Assembly: GCA_050084985.1 (NCBI GenBank)
Contig: JBITNC010000002.1
Coordinates: 35,836,001 to 35,900,000 of the forward strand
Direction: 5' to 3'
Length of the DNA: 64,000 bases
From: Nageia nagi
Taxonomy: Eukaryota; Pinophyta
Positions 24,380-36,018 of the stretch are shown in pieces. The position numbers were made by a program, and so were the translations under genes. The notes beneath the pieces are model-generated. The model made no database searches, was not told the origin of the DNA, and saw nothing but the letters and a program-made list of their open reading frames with translations. How positions within the stretch are numbered: position 1 is the stretch's first letter; every line of letters starts with the position of its first letter.

Positions 24380-26015
24380 AGCCAATTTTTTTGCCCCATT
24401 TTGAGATATCTTTGGGTTCCTTTTTTTACATGAAGCATATTATTTTTAAAAATTTGGTATATTAAACTCCAAATTATGATATTAGGTACCTCCTTTGGTT
24501 CAACAGTGGTATGATTGTATGAATAATTTAGTTTATAACTTTTTGACAAGTGTTTTTACAATAGTCTTTAGCGTTTGGGTTCCTTTTTCTATAAGCATAT
24601 AGTTTTTAGAAAGTTAGTATATTAAATTCTAAATTATGATATCATGAACCTCTTTTGGTTCAATGATGGTTTGATTGTATGAAAAAAAGTAATTTGTAAT
24701 GTGTTAAGAGGTTTTCTACAACAATCATTAGTTTTTGGGTTTCTTTTTCTACAAGCATATGATTTTTAGAAAGCTTAGTATATTAAACTCCAATTACGCT
24801 ATTAGGTGTATTCTTTGGTTTAATGATGGTCTAATTGTATGAAATAGGTAATTTGTAACTCTTTGATAGGTTTTTTACAATAATCATAAACTTTTGGGTT
24901 CCTTTTTCTTCAAGCATATAATATTTAGAAAGTTAGTATATTAAACTCCAAATTGTGATATTAGAAATCTACTTTGGTTCAATAGTGGTCTACTCATATG
25001 AAAAAGGTAGTTTGTAATTTTTGACAAGTTTGTTAGGATAGTAATAAGCTTTTGGTTCCTATTTTAATACATGAATATTATGTAATGTATATGAAACATG
25101 AACACAAATGTAAGCATAATAAGATTCAAAAATGTTCTACAATTATGCTCTAATGATCAAGAATATCTGTAGGATCAAGAATTACACAATATCTATGCTA
25201 AAATGATAAAGAATACCTATATGATTAACAAAAATACTTAGATCATATCATATCATTTTTTCATATCATATAGTATATTTAGATCATTTCATGTCATGGT
25301 ACAATTGCATAATTTTAGAACATATGGTGAATGAGGCCAACTAATCACTTTTGGACTCTTTTTGACACTTTTAAAAATTTTGGGTTTGGTAGTTGCTTTC
25401 CTTCTCTAAGCTAATTTTTAGGTCCTATTTTGAGAAAGATTTTTAGCTCCTTTTTCTACAAGCATTATATTTATATAAAATTGGTATATTAAACTCCAAA
25501 TTGTGATATCATGCACCTCCTCAAGTTCAACAATGGTCTAATTGTACAAACATGAAAAATGTTATTTATCACTTTTTAGTAGAGTTTTTATAATAATCAT
25601 CAACTTTTGGGCCCTTTTTGGATATAAATATTATGTAATATATATGGAATATGAACACAAAGTTAAGATAATAATATTCAAATATGCTTTACAATTATGC
25701 TTTACTCTTGGACTATTTTGGATATTTTTTGAAATTCTAAGTTGGATAGTTGCTTTCCTTCTCCAAGCTAGTTTATCAGTACTATTTTAATACTTCTTTT
25801 AGGCTCCTATTTTTTACAAGCACATAATTTTAAAAAACCTAGTATATTAAACTCTAAATTGTAATATCAAGCACTTCCTTTGGTTTGATAATAATCTAAC
25901 TGTGCAAGCATGAAAAAGATAGTTTATCACTTTTGACATAGTTTATCACTTTTTGACATGTTTGTTACAATAGTCATCAAATTTTGGGCCTATTTCTAAA
26001 TATGAAGATTATCAA
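24380..26015 (+). repeat. ~160 bp satellite-like tandem repeat, first block
   Basis: Four consecutive units (about 24395-25070) begin TTTTGGGTTCCTTTTTCTA, then CAAGCATATGATTTTTAGAA, TAGTATATTAAACTCCAAAT, CTTTGGTTCAATGGTGGTCT and ATTGTATGAAAAAGGTAGTT. Each is about 158-165 bp. More diverged, longer units continue at 25430-26015. There is no coding potential, and a second block occurs at 28600-30180. Confidence 0.8.
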
Positions 26016-26336
26016 CTTTATAAAAAAAAATTGTTATTGGTGGTAATGAAGGGGCACTCTTAGAATTTGCTAATTCCTCAATTTGGGAGATATTCACTTT
26101 AGAAGTTTTTGCCTATTTTGGAATGACTATTTGGATCATAGTTTGAGGGTTTCATGAGATTCTAAAAAAGAATGGATAGAGTTTTGACTAAAAAATAGCA
26201 ATTTTCTAGGGTTCCACTTCGATACAACCTTCTAATGTACAAAACTTTGGGCAAATTTTAGTTATAAAAAGGATAATTTGTACTTTCTCACTTAGTGTGA
26301 CCACAATAAAAATGCCCATAGGTAGCCAAAAGTGAA

Positions 26337-26348
26337 GCTCTGATACCA
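26337..26348 (-). promoter_or_regulatory. Primer-binding site (initiator tRNA-Met), X2
   Basis: Minus strand TGGTATCAGAGC, the exact canonical plant tRNA-iMet primer-binding site, two bases inside the LTR at 26351. Confidence 0.9.
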
Positions 26349-26350
26349 CT

Positions 26351-26764
26351 TGTTAGAAATCTAATAGAACTAAAAAGAGGTTTAACCCTTAATATAATAA
26401 TAAATACTAAAATACAAAATAACTAAAAACTCCCAATGCATCAGTAAAGCAAATGGAACAAGATACTCAAATTAACAACATATAACAGAACATAATAACT
26501 TTACTGATAACAAAACAAATCCTAGGCTACTTCAAGAGGACTTCCTCCTTACAACTCAAAATGATAAATGATTTTCAAAGATGCTTTATTTACCCCTCTT
26601 ACAAGTATTTATAGTCCTCTTAACCTAATTGGTGGTTTACATTCAAAATGGTGCTTTGCTTTACAAAATATTATGGTTCACATTACAAGCCAATGCAAGA
26701 AAATAATTAAATTAACTAAAACATAAATAAGCCTAAGTAAAAGTTAGGATGTGGGATCCTAATA
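26351..26764 (-). repeat. Chromovirus X2 5' LTR (duplicate)
   Basis: 414 bp. Plus strand TGTTAGAAATCTAATAGAAC... to ...GTGGGATCCTAATA. The start is better preserved than in the 17219-17627 copy. No gag or pol lies beside it; satellite sequence lies beyond the leader. Confidence 0.85.
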
Positions 26765-27350
26765 TATTATGTACTCTTTTAATTAAAATCTTATCATAAT
26801 ATTACTGAAATCATTATAAGTATGTAATGATGAGATTATAATATTTTCAATAATTATTGAAATCTAGAATTAAAATATTATTAACATTGTATTATTCATC
26901 CATCATCATCACATGATATGGAACAATCCATATATCAAAACAATGAAGAAGTGTCATTATTCTAACATGTTAGGTATAAATAAATTAGTATCATCATCTC
27001 ATCATATAGGAACATCATTAAAACTAACCAATAATTTATAAACATGCACATGTAGAAAATTCTAGGTTTATAATCCACTAAACATCACAACATAATAATA
27101 TATAAGTAAAAATAAAACTCAGCAATAACCAATCATCATAACACCATACCATTTATCCAAATATCATCATATATCAAAAAATAATCATCATGATATAGTC
27201 TGCCTATCAATCACATAACATCCATCCATCCAATAATATCAATCACCATCATCATGATAAAAAATATATATAATGTGTCATTTTCAATGAATATAAGTCC
27301 ATAACATATCATGAAAGTCTAGGAATAACATCATAAAAGTCTAAAAGTCC

Positions 27351-28440
27351 TCAAATATTAGGGGCATCCTCTTGATCACTAGTCTCTTTGCCATGGCCAT
27401 TAGTCTCACCAATATCATGTTCTCTTGTACTGAAGGACAACCAAAGCTCCTCTCTCTACCAATCCCTCAAAGATCTAAAGATGTAGCTTGATAAATGAGA
27501 AGATGTAGTTGTAGCACTCCCACTAATAGCTACCTAAGTCCTACCTATAGCTCCTTGTGCACTAGTCCCACTCTAAGTATCACTACCTATAGGATGAGGA
27601 AGAGTGCAAATGTTAAAAGAAATATAACCCAGAGGGGTATCAAATAATCTAAATTGAGGTAATATGCAGGAACACCCATAAGCCATGTGACAAGGATGTC
27701 TTGATATTAATCTCTCTTCTTTCATATGTCTCTAACAAAGGATGAATAATGATGCTCTACTCCCCCTCTAATACCCTCAGATCCTATCTACTAGTGTAAG
27801 GACTGTATCTCATGCTACATCTCTCTCATGATGATGCATGTCCCTCTTAACTATATAATGGAGACTATCCTCCTTTGAGTGTCTAAGTTGCTATAAATGA
27901 GCTTGTAGAGCCTAATTTTTTTGGAGGGAATGATCAAACATCAATCAATATTGCCTAAGTAAAAACTTGATCTCCTCAATCTCATCCAATAGAAAATCAA
28001 TACTCTAAACTTGAGGGGTTGATCCCTTATCCTCCTTAGCAACCTTTCCATGGGGTAAATCCCTCAACATGAATCTCTATCTTAAGAATATCCTCCTGTT
28101 GAGCTATCTACACATCAGGTCCCCACTCTTTAGCTAAATCCTTTGATATATTACCCACTCTTTGCTACACTCATTGACCCTCATCATCCTCCTCAACCTC
28201 CTCCATATTAGATTTCCAACATCAAGAAAAAACCTTAGTAACCCAACATCATCATCATTGATCTTCTTCTCAATATCCTCATCACTTGTGGGATCTAGCT
28301 CAACATAAACAAGAGGATCTAGCCCATTAATAGGAATAGTTCACTCTCTCTGATAATGTATAAGCTTTAGAGGGACATCCTAAACCAAACCAAACTATCA
28401 CTTGATGTTCTCAAAGTGAACATACTCTACAAATGTCATC
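27351..28440 (-). pseudogene. PMD gene copy d, 5'-truncated
   Basis: Minus-strand duplicate of the 3' half of PMD copy b, with the same terminal stop context (CCTAATATTTGA) at 27353-27351. The 5' half, including the PMD core and exon 1, is absent because the duplication ends at about 28440. Stops and indels throughout. Confidence 0.7.
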
Positions 28441-28449
28441 CTAAATCAA

Positions 28450-30360
28450 GGCCAATTTTTGAATCATATAATGTATTTAGATCATTTCATATCATATGGC
28501 ATAGTTGCAACATTTTAGAACATATAGTGGATGAGGCAAACTTATCACTTTTGGACTTTGATACTTTAAAAAATTATGGGTTGGATAGTTGTTTTCCTTC
28601 TCCAAGCCACTTTTTGTGCCTCATTTTGGAATATCTTTTGGGTTCCTTTTTCTACAAAAGCATATGATTTTTAAAAAGTTGGTATACTAAACTTCAAATT
28701 GTGATATTAGTTACCTCATTTAGTTCAATAGTGGCATGATTATATGAATAATGTAGTTTATAACTTTTTGATTGATTTTTTAAAATAGTCATTAGCTTTT
28801 GGGTTCCTTTTTCTATAAGCATATAGTTTTTAGATATATTAAATTCTAAATTATGATATCATGCTCCTCTTTTGGTTAAATGGTGGTTTGATTGTATGAA
28901 ATAAATAATTTGTAATTTTTTGAGAAGTTTTTTATAACAATCATTAGTTTTTGGGTTCCTTTTTCTACAAACATATCATTTTTAGAAAGCTAGTATATTA
29001 AACTCCAAATTATGATATTAGGCATCCCTTTAGTTTAATGATGGTCTGATTGTATGAAATAGTTGGTTTGTAACTTTTTGATAGGTTTTTTACAATAATC
29101 ATCAAGTTATTGGGTTCCTTTTTCTATAAGCATATGATATTTAGAAAGTTTATATATTAAACTCCACATTATGATATCAGAATCTCCTTTGGTTCAATGG
29201 TGATCTAGTCGTATAAAAAAGGTATTTTGTAATTTTTTGACAAGTTTATTAACATGGTAATAAGATTTTGAGCCCTATTTTTAGACATGAATATTATGTG
29301 ATGTAGATGGAACATGAGAACAAAGGAAAGCATAATAAGATTCAAATATATTCTACAATTATGCTCTAATGCTCAAGAATACCTATGGGATCAAGAATTA
29401 CAAATATTTATGCTCCAATAATAAAGAATACCTATATGATAAAAAATACTTAGATCATATCATATCATTTTTTTTATATCATATAGTGTATTTAGATCAT
29501 GTCATATGGTACAGTTGCATAATTTTAGAACATATGATGAATGAGGATAACTAATCACTTTTGGACTATTTTTGGCACTTTTAAAACTTTTGGGTTTGAT
29601 AGTTGGTTTCCTTCTCCAAGCTAATTTTTGGGCCCTGTTTTGAGAAATATTTTAGGCTCTTTTTATAAAAGCATATTATTTGAATGAAATTGGTATATTA
29701 AAATCCAAATTGTAATATCATGCATCTCCTTTGGTTCAATAGTGGTCTAATTGTATAAGCATGAAAAAGGTTATTTGTTACTTTTTGGCAAGTTTGTTAT
29801 AATATTCATCATGTTGGGCCCTTTTTGAATGTAAATATTATGTAATGTAGATAGGAATATGAACACAAAGGTAAGCATAATAATATTCAAATATGCTCTA
29901 CAATTATGCTTTACTTTGGACTAGTTTTTGATATTTTTAAAATTCTAGGTTGGATAGTTGCTTTCCTTCTCCAAGCTAGTTTTTCAACCCTATTTTAAGA
30001 CATATTTTAGGCTCCTATTTTTTACAAGCATATGATTTTAAGAAACCTATTATATTAAACTCTAAATGTTAATATCAAGCACCTCATTTGGTTCAATATG
30101 GTATAATTTTACAAGCATGAAAAAGGTAGTTTATCATATTTTGACATGTTTGTTACAACAGTCATCAACTTTTTGGCCATTTCCAAACATGAAGATTATA
30201 CAATGTAGATGTAATATGAACATAAAGTTAAGCATAATAAGATTCAAATATGATTTATAATTATGTTCAAATGATCAAAAATATTGTAGGATCAAGAATT
30301 ACATAATATTTATGCTCAAATTATTCAAATAAACTTTACAATACTAAAACATTTTGATAT
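28450..30360 (+). repeat. Second copy of the satellite block (matches 24250-26015)
   Basis: Order and sequence follow 24250-26015: TAATGTATTTAGATCATTTC flank, four ~160 bp units (about 28600-29270), the intervening GATCAAGAATTACA region, then longer diverged units to about 30180. Together with 24250-28440 it forms an A-B-A arrangement, the signature of a tandem duplication or unequal exchange. Short plus-strand ORFs here are chance. Confidence 0.8.
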
Positions 30361-30369
30361 AGGTATTTT

Positions 30370-31163
30370 ATTGCTTTTTCATAGTTTGTCACTTCATGAC
30401 ACATTTGTTACGTATGATATCCATGGGTTGGACCACTATAGATGTGTGGTTAGGTGTTCCTTCTGGTTCCACCAATCTTGGACTAGGATGAGTAAGGTAA
30501 GAGACTAAACAATGACTAGTCAGTCCCATTATGCCATCCTTAAAGAGCCCATGGTTAGCACTATGATTGAGTTGTAATGCAAGTGTACCTCAAGTAATCA
30601 AGGAAGGTATATTTTGAAAGCATTTTTTTATTAGGTTTTTTATAGAATAATAATTCCAAATTACTCCTTTAAAAAAAATATTACTAGGCAACAATTTTAA
30701 AATTCCACTTTATAGTTTAAGGGGGTGGTGAATAGTCACCTCCATATGTCCTTTTGTAGTGGTTTATATGACCATACATAAATGCTTATTAACCATCACT
30801 ATAGGAGTTAACTTTTAATGATGGGATAATAAGTTGAGAATAGATAACCACTTATAAAGGGATTTAGAGATGATTATAAAACTACCATCAAAGGCCATTT
30901 TTGGTCTATTATATTGATAAGATACAAAGAAAAAAAACTAATTGGGTACTCTTTGCAACACCCTTCAACTTGGATTTACTCTCTATGATAAATTGGAAAT
31001 GATTCAAGTGCTTAAACCCCTAGCTTAGCTATAGCCTCCATAGAAAATTGGAAATTCTCCAATTCCTCTAATCCCCTTAGCTCAAAATTATACAAGCTAA
31101 GTGCTCTTACCCCATTGGTTGATCTTCTCAAAAAAATTAAAATGTTATAAGTTCCCACCCAAG
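30370..31163. other. Flank of copia element Y, nothing recognised
   Basis: No protein motif, LTR terminus or tandem structure is visible. Around 30420-30600 the sequence is less AT-rich (for example CCATGGGTTGGACCACTATA) but has no open frame. Confidence 0.35.
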
Positions 31164-31660
31164 TGTTGAAATGTATAATGCATTATTGAAAAGGTTTTGT
31201 AATAATATTCTATGTAAGTTCACTAATACTTAAGGGTATCATTTTATACCTTAAGTATTTAAGTGAATATGATAATGTAACTTATCCTACACTCCATGTC
31301 ATGAGCATGCCCCTTGGGTAAAAGGATGTGCATGTCATGCTTTTGTACATGGAATAAAAAGGTGATCCAAAAAGGGATTTTGGCCTATAAATAGAAAGCT
31401 CCATCTTTGTGATTACACACCAATTTGTAGAGTAAAGTTATGCTATAGGATGGTGTTTAGGATAAAAGTGTAGGAGGATTGTAAGATTCATATTTGTTAA
31501 GAAGAGAGATCTAGTTAGTGGATGTACTCCTAGTTGGAGGAACCCTTACATCTTGTGTTTTTTTTGTCAGATTGCTTTATGAATTTGTTAGATGTGTATT
31601 GTGAGCTTTCATGTGATCTTGAGAGTTTAGAGTTTTTCATGTTATAGTTCACCTCTCTCA
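31164..31660 (+). repeat. Ty1/copia element Y 5' LTR
   Basis: 497 bp, TGTTGAAATGTATAATGC... to ...CACCTCTCTCA. It pairs with 49179-49662 over its full length. Shared phrases include TAAGTTCACTAATACTTA, CACTCCATGTCAT.AGCATG and GTACTCCTAGTTGGAGGAAC. The two copies differ by many substitutions and small indels, so Y is old. A TATA-like CTATAAATAGAAAGC lies near 31384. No convincing target-site duplication remains (CCAAG against CAAAT). Confidence 0.9.
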
Positions 31661-31662
31661 TT

Positions 31663-31674
31663 TGGTATCAAAGC
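31663..31674 (+). promoter_or_regulatory. Primer-binding site (initiator tRNA-Met) of Y
   Basis: TGGTATCAAAGC two bases after the 5' LTR; one mismatch to canonical TGGTATCAGAGC. Confidence 0.9.
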
Positions 31675-31793
31675 ACCTTGGAGGCTCCTCTTCACATCTT
31701 TGGTGTTTAGGCTCTTCTTCTTCAACTTGGTGATCTTCATTCTTATTTGCTTGTGCAACTAAAATGCAAATATTGATATGAGAAACCCCTAAA

Positions 31794-33405
31794 ATGAACA
31801 CATCCATATGTACATTCTGCAACATGACTTATTTGGGGAGCCATGAGGTGAAGATAGGTAGATTGGAGCCTTTAAGTTTGATGATCCAAATGGTGAAAAT
31901 TATGTACTTCTCAATTGCCCATAAGTCCTTTGTTGATCTGGATATAACTCCAATAGGTAGACAAACATGTGTGTAGTGATACCACATGTCTACACATCCA
32001 TTCAAAGATTATCCTGATAACCTAGAGGATAACTTGAAACCTAATCAAGATTAATAATTTGGTAGATCCAATAAACATCATAACCTTGAAAAATAGTAGG
32101 TACTTATCCTTGTAAGAAAGTATAATACTGACCAAGGTGAACTAGTTGAGGATTGGTAGTACTTCAGCTCCTCTTGTGTAGACATCTAGGTGAAAGCCTA
32201 ATTTTAGACAAGAAAATGGGCCTCAATAATGTCACTCCACATCTACGATTCTTAAGATGAGAAATGTATTTGGGTATATGGATTATTATTTGAGTTGTAA
32301 AATATTTGTATTAGTGAATAAAATCAAGCATGTATTAGTTAATTAAATGAAACATGTATTACTTACTTGGTTAAAACTTAACATATAATGTTATTTATTG
32401 AACCAGATGTTTAGTATTTTTTCACATTCTTATATAACAAATGGGAGACTCCTTTTTACCCAAACACATTCTTGATGATTCCAACTTTGGGATTTGAGAA
32501 TCTTGGATGAGAGCTAAATTGTAGGTAAAGAAAGATTTGGTAAACAGTAAATAAAGACCTTGTACTTCTCATAGATAAGAAGGCACTAGAGGCTTACAAC
32601 ATGAAGAATGAGTTGGATACCTTAATGAATATTTGTGCAATTTTAGATGATGTGCTCTTAATGATTTTCTCTTCAACCTTAACAAAGAAAGCTTGGGATA
32701 AGCTTAAGCAAATATACCTTGATTCAAAGTTTTCAAGAAGGTTTACCATTCTCTAAAAGTTGCTTCAATTTCATCAAGGGAAGATGAAAATATGGCTATC
32801 TATTTGAACAAAATCATTGATCTTAGGACCCAACTTGTTGCTTGTGGGTGCAATTGGATTAATAATGAGTTCATGGTCTTCATCATTCTTCAAAGTTTGA
32901 AAACTTTATCATGATTATGAAAACAAGGCTTGATGATGAAGAAGAAGTCTTCTCCCTTAAGAACCTTTCAAGGCTCCTTTTGAAGCATGAGAAAACCCTT
33001 AATAAAAAGGTGTTGGTTTCTTCTTCTAAATATAATAACATTGCTCTTGGAGCAACCAAAAATCTTTTCAAAAAGAAATTCAACCATCAAAAGAAATCTT
33101 ACCCCTCTTCCTCCAAAAGGTTTAAAAAAAGAGGCAATGGCTACAATAGTAGTAGGAACAATGGCAATAATAGCAACAATATAAATAACAACAACAACAA
33201 CAAGAACAATGGCAACAACAACCATTTCAAGTAAAGAGATAAAAAAGGCAAAGCAAACAATCCATATCTTAAGAAAAAAATTGATGGTAATTGTAACTAT
33301 TATGGCATCCAAGGTCACAAAGAAGTTGATTGCTACAAAAAGAAAAGAGATAAAAAAGAACAAACGTAATGGTAATGTAAAGAACTTTAAAGAGAAAAAA
33401 ATATT
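31794..33405 (+). pseudogene. Copia Y gag
   Basis: Starts with ATG at 31794. Recognisable gag parts at 32600-33380 include the UBN2/Retrotran_gag_2-like context 'AWDKLKQ.Y', DDEEEVFSLKNLSRLLLKHE, an Asn/Gly-rich linker encoded by AAC/AAT repeats (33130-33230), and a zinc knuckle about 33286-33330, read CNYYGIQGHKEVDC, in which the second Cys is Tyr. Several frameshifts and stops interrupt it. The antisense ORF at 32968-33408 is its shadow. Confidence 0.75.
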
Positions 33406-34662
33406 CAAATTGGTTTTGCTATGGCACTCTACTCCATGTCTTGCTCTTTTTTGTCTGATTGGATTGTTGATTCTAGTTGCACTAATTATCTATGCTTTGA
33501 AAAGGAAAAGTTTGAGAACTTTCATAAGTTTAAAAAAGATGTGGTTGTGATAGGTGATAACTTTACCCTTGAATTCCAAAGAATTGGGAGTGTGTTGATT
33601 CATGGAAAGGTTATTAAAAATGTTCTCTATGTTCCTAAGTTAATGATGAACCTTCTCTTTGTAATCATAGTTGCTAGAAAAGGGTACTTGTTTGAGTTTG
33701 ACTCTCAATTTTGGTGTATTAAGAAAGGACTTGCCATATTGGTTAAAGGATTAGTGAAATATGATCTCTACATTGTAGATCAAGTACTATCAAATATGTG
33801 TCTTGCTAAAAGTGTGTGTTCTAGAGGCAATCTTTGGTATTAACATTTAGGGCACCTTAACCATAAGAGTATTCAAGTTATGAAAGACCAAGAACTTGTG
33901 GAAGGTTTGCCTTCTATTTCTCCTTTGGTTGGTCTATATGAGAAGTGAATTCTTGGCAAGATGGATAGACAAAAGTTTGAAAAAGATAAAGCAATAAGAG
34001 CATCTCAACCTCTTCAACTTGTGCATTCAAATTTGATGGATCCATTTCAAAGTAAGTCACTTGGAGGAGCATCTTATGTCTTGACCTTCATTGATGACTT
34101 TAGTAGGATGACCTTTGGGTATCTACTTGAGCACAAGAATCAAACCTTTAAGAGTTTTAAGGTTTTTAAGGCCTTTGTTGAGAATCAAACTAACCTTAAA
34201 ATCAAAATTTGAGATCAAATATTGGGAGAGAATATAACAATAATGAGTTCAATAACTATTGTGCCAAGTATAGAATCAAGAGGTAGTTTATGATTCCTTA
34301 CATTTCTCAGTAGAATGGTGTTTCTAAAAGAAAAAATAAGATAATTATGGATATGGCTAGATGCATGTTGGTAATCTTCCTAGTTTCTTGTGGGGTGAAG
34401 CTGTGAGCATTGCTATTTGCACCTTGAATAGGTATCCCATAAAAGCCATTTAAGAAAAAAATCCTTTTGAGGCATAGTTAGAAAAAAACCTAACATTTCA
34501 CACTTTAAGGTGTTTGGTTGTGAAGCATTATTCTACATTATTTCTAATAAAAGAAAGAAGTTAGGTAAAAGAGCTAAAAAATACATCTTTATGGGATATG
34601 ATAGTCAGCATAAAGGCTACAGGCTCTACTCTCCATCCTACAAAGTCATGTTTATTTCAATG
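33406..34662 (+). pseudogene. Copia Y protease-integrase, broken by element C
   Basis: The protease active-site context is WIVDSSCTNYLC (family WIVDSGASNH; Asp kept, Gly lost), then FEFQRIGSV-type strands and NVLYVPKLMMNLLFV. A GAG-pre-integrase motif (HLGHLNHKSIQVM) is followed by the integrase core: QLVHSNLMDPFQSKSLGGA (first catalytic Asp read as Asn), YVLTFIDDFSRMTFGYLL and later FKVFGCEALFYI and GYDSQHKGYRLYSP. The frame stops at FISM where Tat element C is inserted; the same frame resumes at 46764 (DVKLNEIP). Confidence 0.85.
34658..34662 (+). other. Target-site duplication CAATG (left)
   Basis: CAATG abuts LTR start TGAGACACC. An identical CAATG follows the right LTR at 46759-46763. 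Removing element C plus one copy restores the copia reading frame across the site. Confidence 0.9.
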
Positions 34663-35507
34663 TGAGACACCTAAAAATGTCCCCTTTTTAACTAGTAAAC
34701 ATTGAAATAATCATAAATATTTATACAAGCCTCATATAAGCTTGAAAACTTCATTATTGGATAGCTCTCATCGAGTACATGCAAAACAAGTGGTCACATG
34801 ACCCCTTTTCGATAAAAATTGACTATTTGGCGATCATTTTAATATTGTTATAAAACTGCTAACCAGTCGCCAACGTTCTCCTTGAAACGTCGGCGTTTTG
34901 AGCCAGTCACCGGCGTTCGACATCCAAACGTCAGCGACTCTGTAATAGCCGAATAGAAGCCAAAACAACAAGGGAAAGTTGGAATGCTTCATTTCTCCAA
35001 GATGAGGTGTATAAGGGGGTCAGTTACGACCTACGGTGGCTGTTCACTTCCTCTTACCAGCCTTGAAACATCTCATCCAAAATCTATAAATATAAGCTAA
35101 TACAAAGCAAATAGGAGAGGAATTGAACCCATTTTTGAAGTAGGGTAATGCTGCCAAAATCTTGTGAGCTTATACATTTTATTGTTTTATAGCTAGTTTC
35201 ATTTTAATACTTGTCATACATAGATGCTTGATGTCATTGTCTTTTGCATGTGTGTAGGATTTACAGGTTGCTCATACCAAGGGAAGAAGCAAGCAACTCA
35301 AAACAATGAAGATTTAATACTCTTTATTTTGGCACATAGCATTTGTAAAAGTCCCTTCTAAGGGCAAATTGTAGTTTGAACTGAGATTGAATATCATTTT
35401 GCAATTACAACATGTCTATCTATGTTATATAATTTGAGGTTCAATGAAGATTGAAGAATAATGTATTTTATTTTATTCTACATTCCAGCTCAATTTTCAT
35501 TGCAACA
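34663..35507 (+). repeat. Element C 5' LTR (Tat lineage)
   Basis: 845 bp, TGAGACACCTAAAAATG... to ...TTTTCATTGCAACA. By eye it differs from 45911-46758 by roughly 24 substitutions and about five 1-base indels, near 97% identity, with most differences in the first 500 bp. U3 contains four CGCC/GGCG-rich motifs (34873-34945). TATA box TCTATAAATATAAG lies near 35083. Confidence 0.95.
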
Positions 35508-35510
35508 TTC

Positions 35511-35528
35511 TGACGCTAGAAGGAGGGC
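35511..35528 (+). promoter_or_regulatory. Candidate primer-binding site of element C
   Basis: TGACGCTAGAAGGAGGGC lies three bases after the LTR. A functional site should start TGG; here TGA suggests a G-to-A change. It is not the tRNA-iMet type. I cannot name the priming tRNA from memory with certainty. Confidence 0.5.
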
Positions 35529-35649
35529 CCCTCCGTTATTGAGAGGGAGATTTTTTATTTATGATTCTACCTTTCTATTCTCTGGTTTTTTGGATTTTTC
35601 CATGTACTAACTTCAAATTTTGGGTTCTGTGCTTTTTCAGGAATTTGTT

Positions 35650-35840
35650 GCAGAAACGCCGACGACTGGTATTGAACGCCAGCGATTATAATAGAACACC
35701 GGTGACTGTAACTAAACATCGACGACTGGTATTGAATGCTGACATTTCCTGTAACTAAATGCCAACAACTGTAAATAAACACCAACGACTGTAACTAAAC
35801 GCCAGTGTTTCCTATATAAACGTCGACGACCCGTTCCAGG
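35650..35840 (+). repeat. ~20 bp GC-rich minisatellite in element C leader
   Basis: About nine head-to-tail units of the type AACGCCGACGACTGTAACTA (variants AACACCGGTGACTG, AACGCCAGCGATTA, AACGTCGACGACCC). The core CGCCGACGACT resembles motifs in U3 of all Tat LTRs here. GC-rich in an AT-rich neighbourhood. The ORFs on both strands across it are probably incidental. Confidence 0.85.
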
Positions 35841-36018
35841 TCATTTTTATCTCTTTTTGTTATTTTTGAAAAAATAAAATAAAATTATGTTATGGAAAAT
35901 ATTTTTTGAGTGTGATTCCTTTTCCTAGAGTGCATATAATAATGGGTAGAAAAGATTAAATGCATATTTTTTATTAATTTGTTTATGTATGATGGTATGT
36001 ATTTATTTTCATGTTTTG

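Larger units (their letters stand above)
26026..28440. repeat. Segmental duplication of 16870-19260
   Basis: The chromovirus leader, PBS, LTR, downstream spacer and PMD 3' half appear in the same order and orientation as at 16870-19260. The copy begins where the satellite block ends and stops abruptly near 28440, where satellite-flank sequence resumes. Because unrelated adjoining elements were copied together, this is a duplication of a composite segment, not an independent transposition. Confidence 0.8.

Noticed and set aside
32968-33408. 146-codon hydrophobic minus-strand ORF
   Set aside because: Antisense shadow of the Asn/Lys-rich copia gag; hydrophobicity is a codon-complement artefact.
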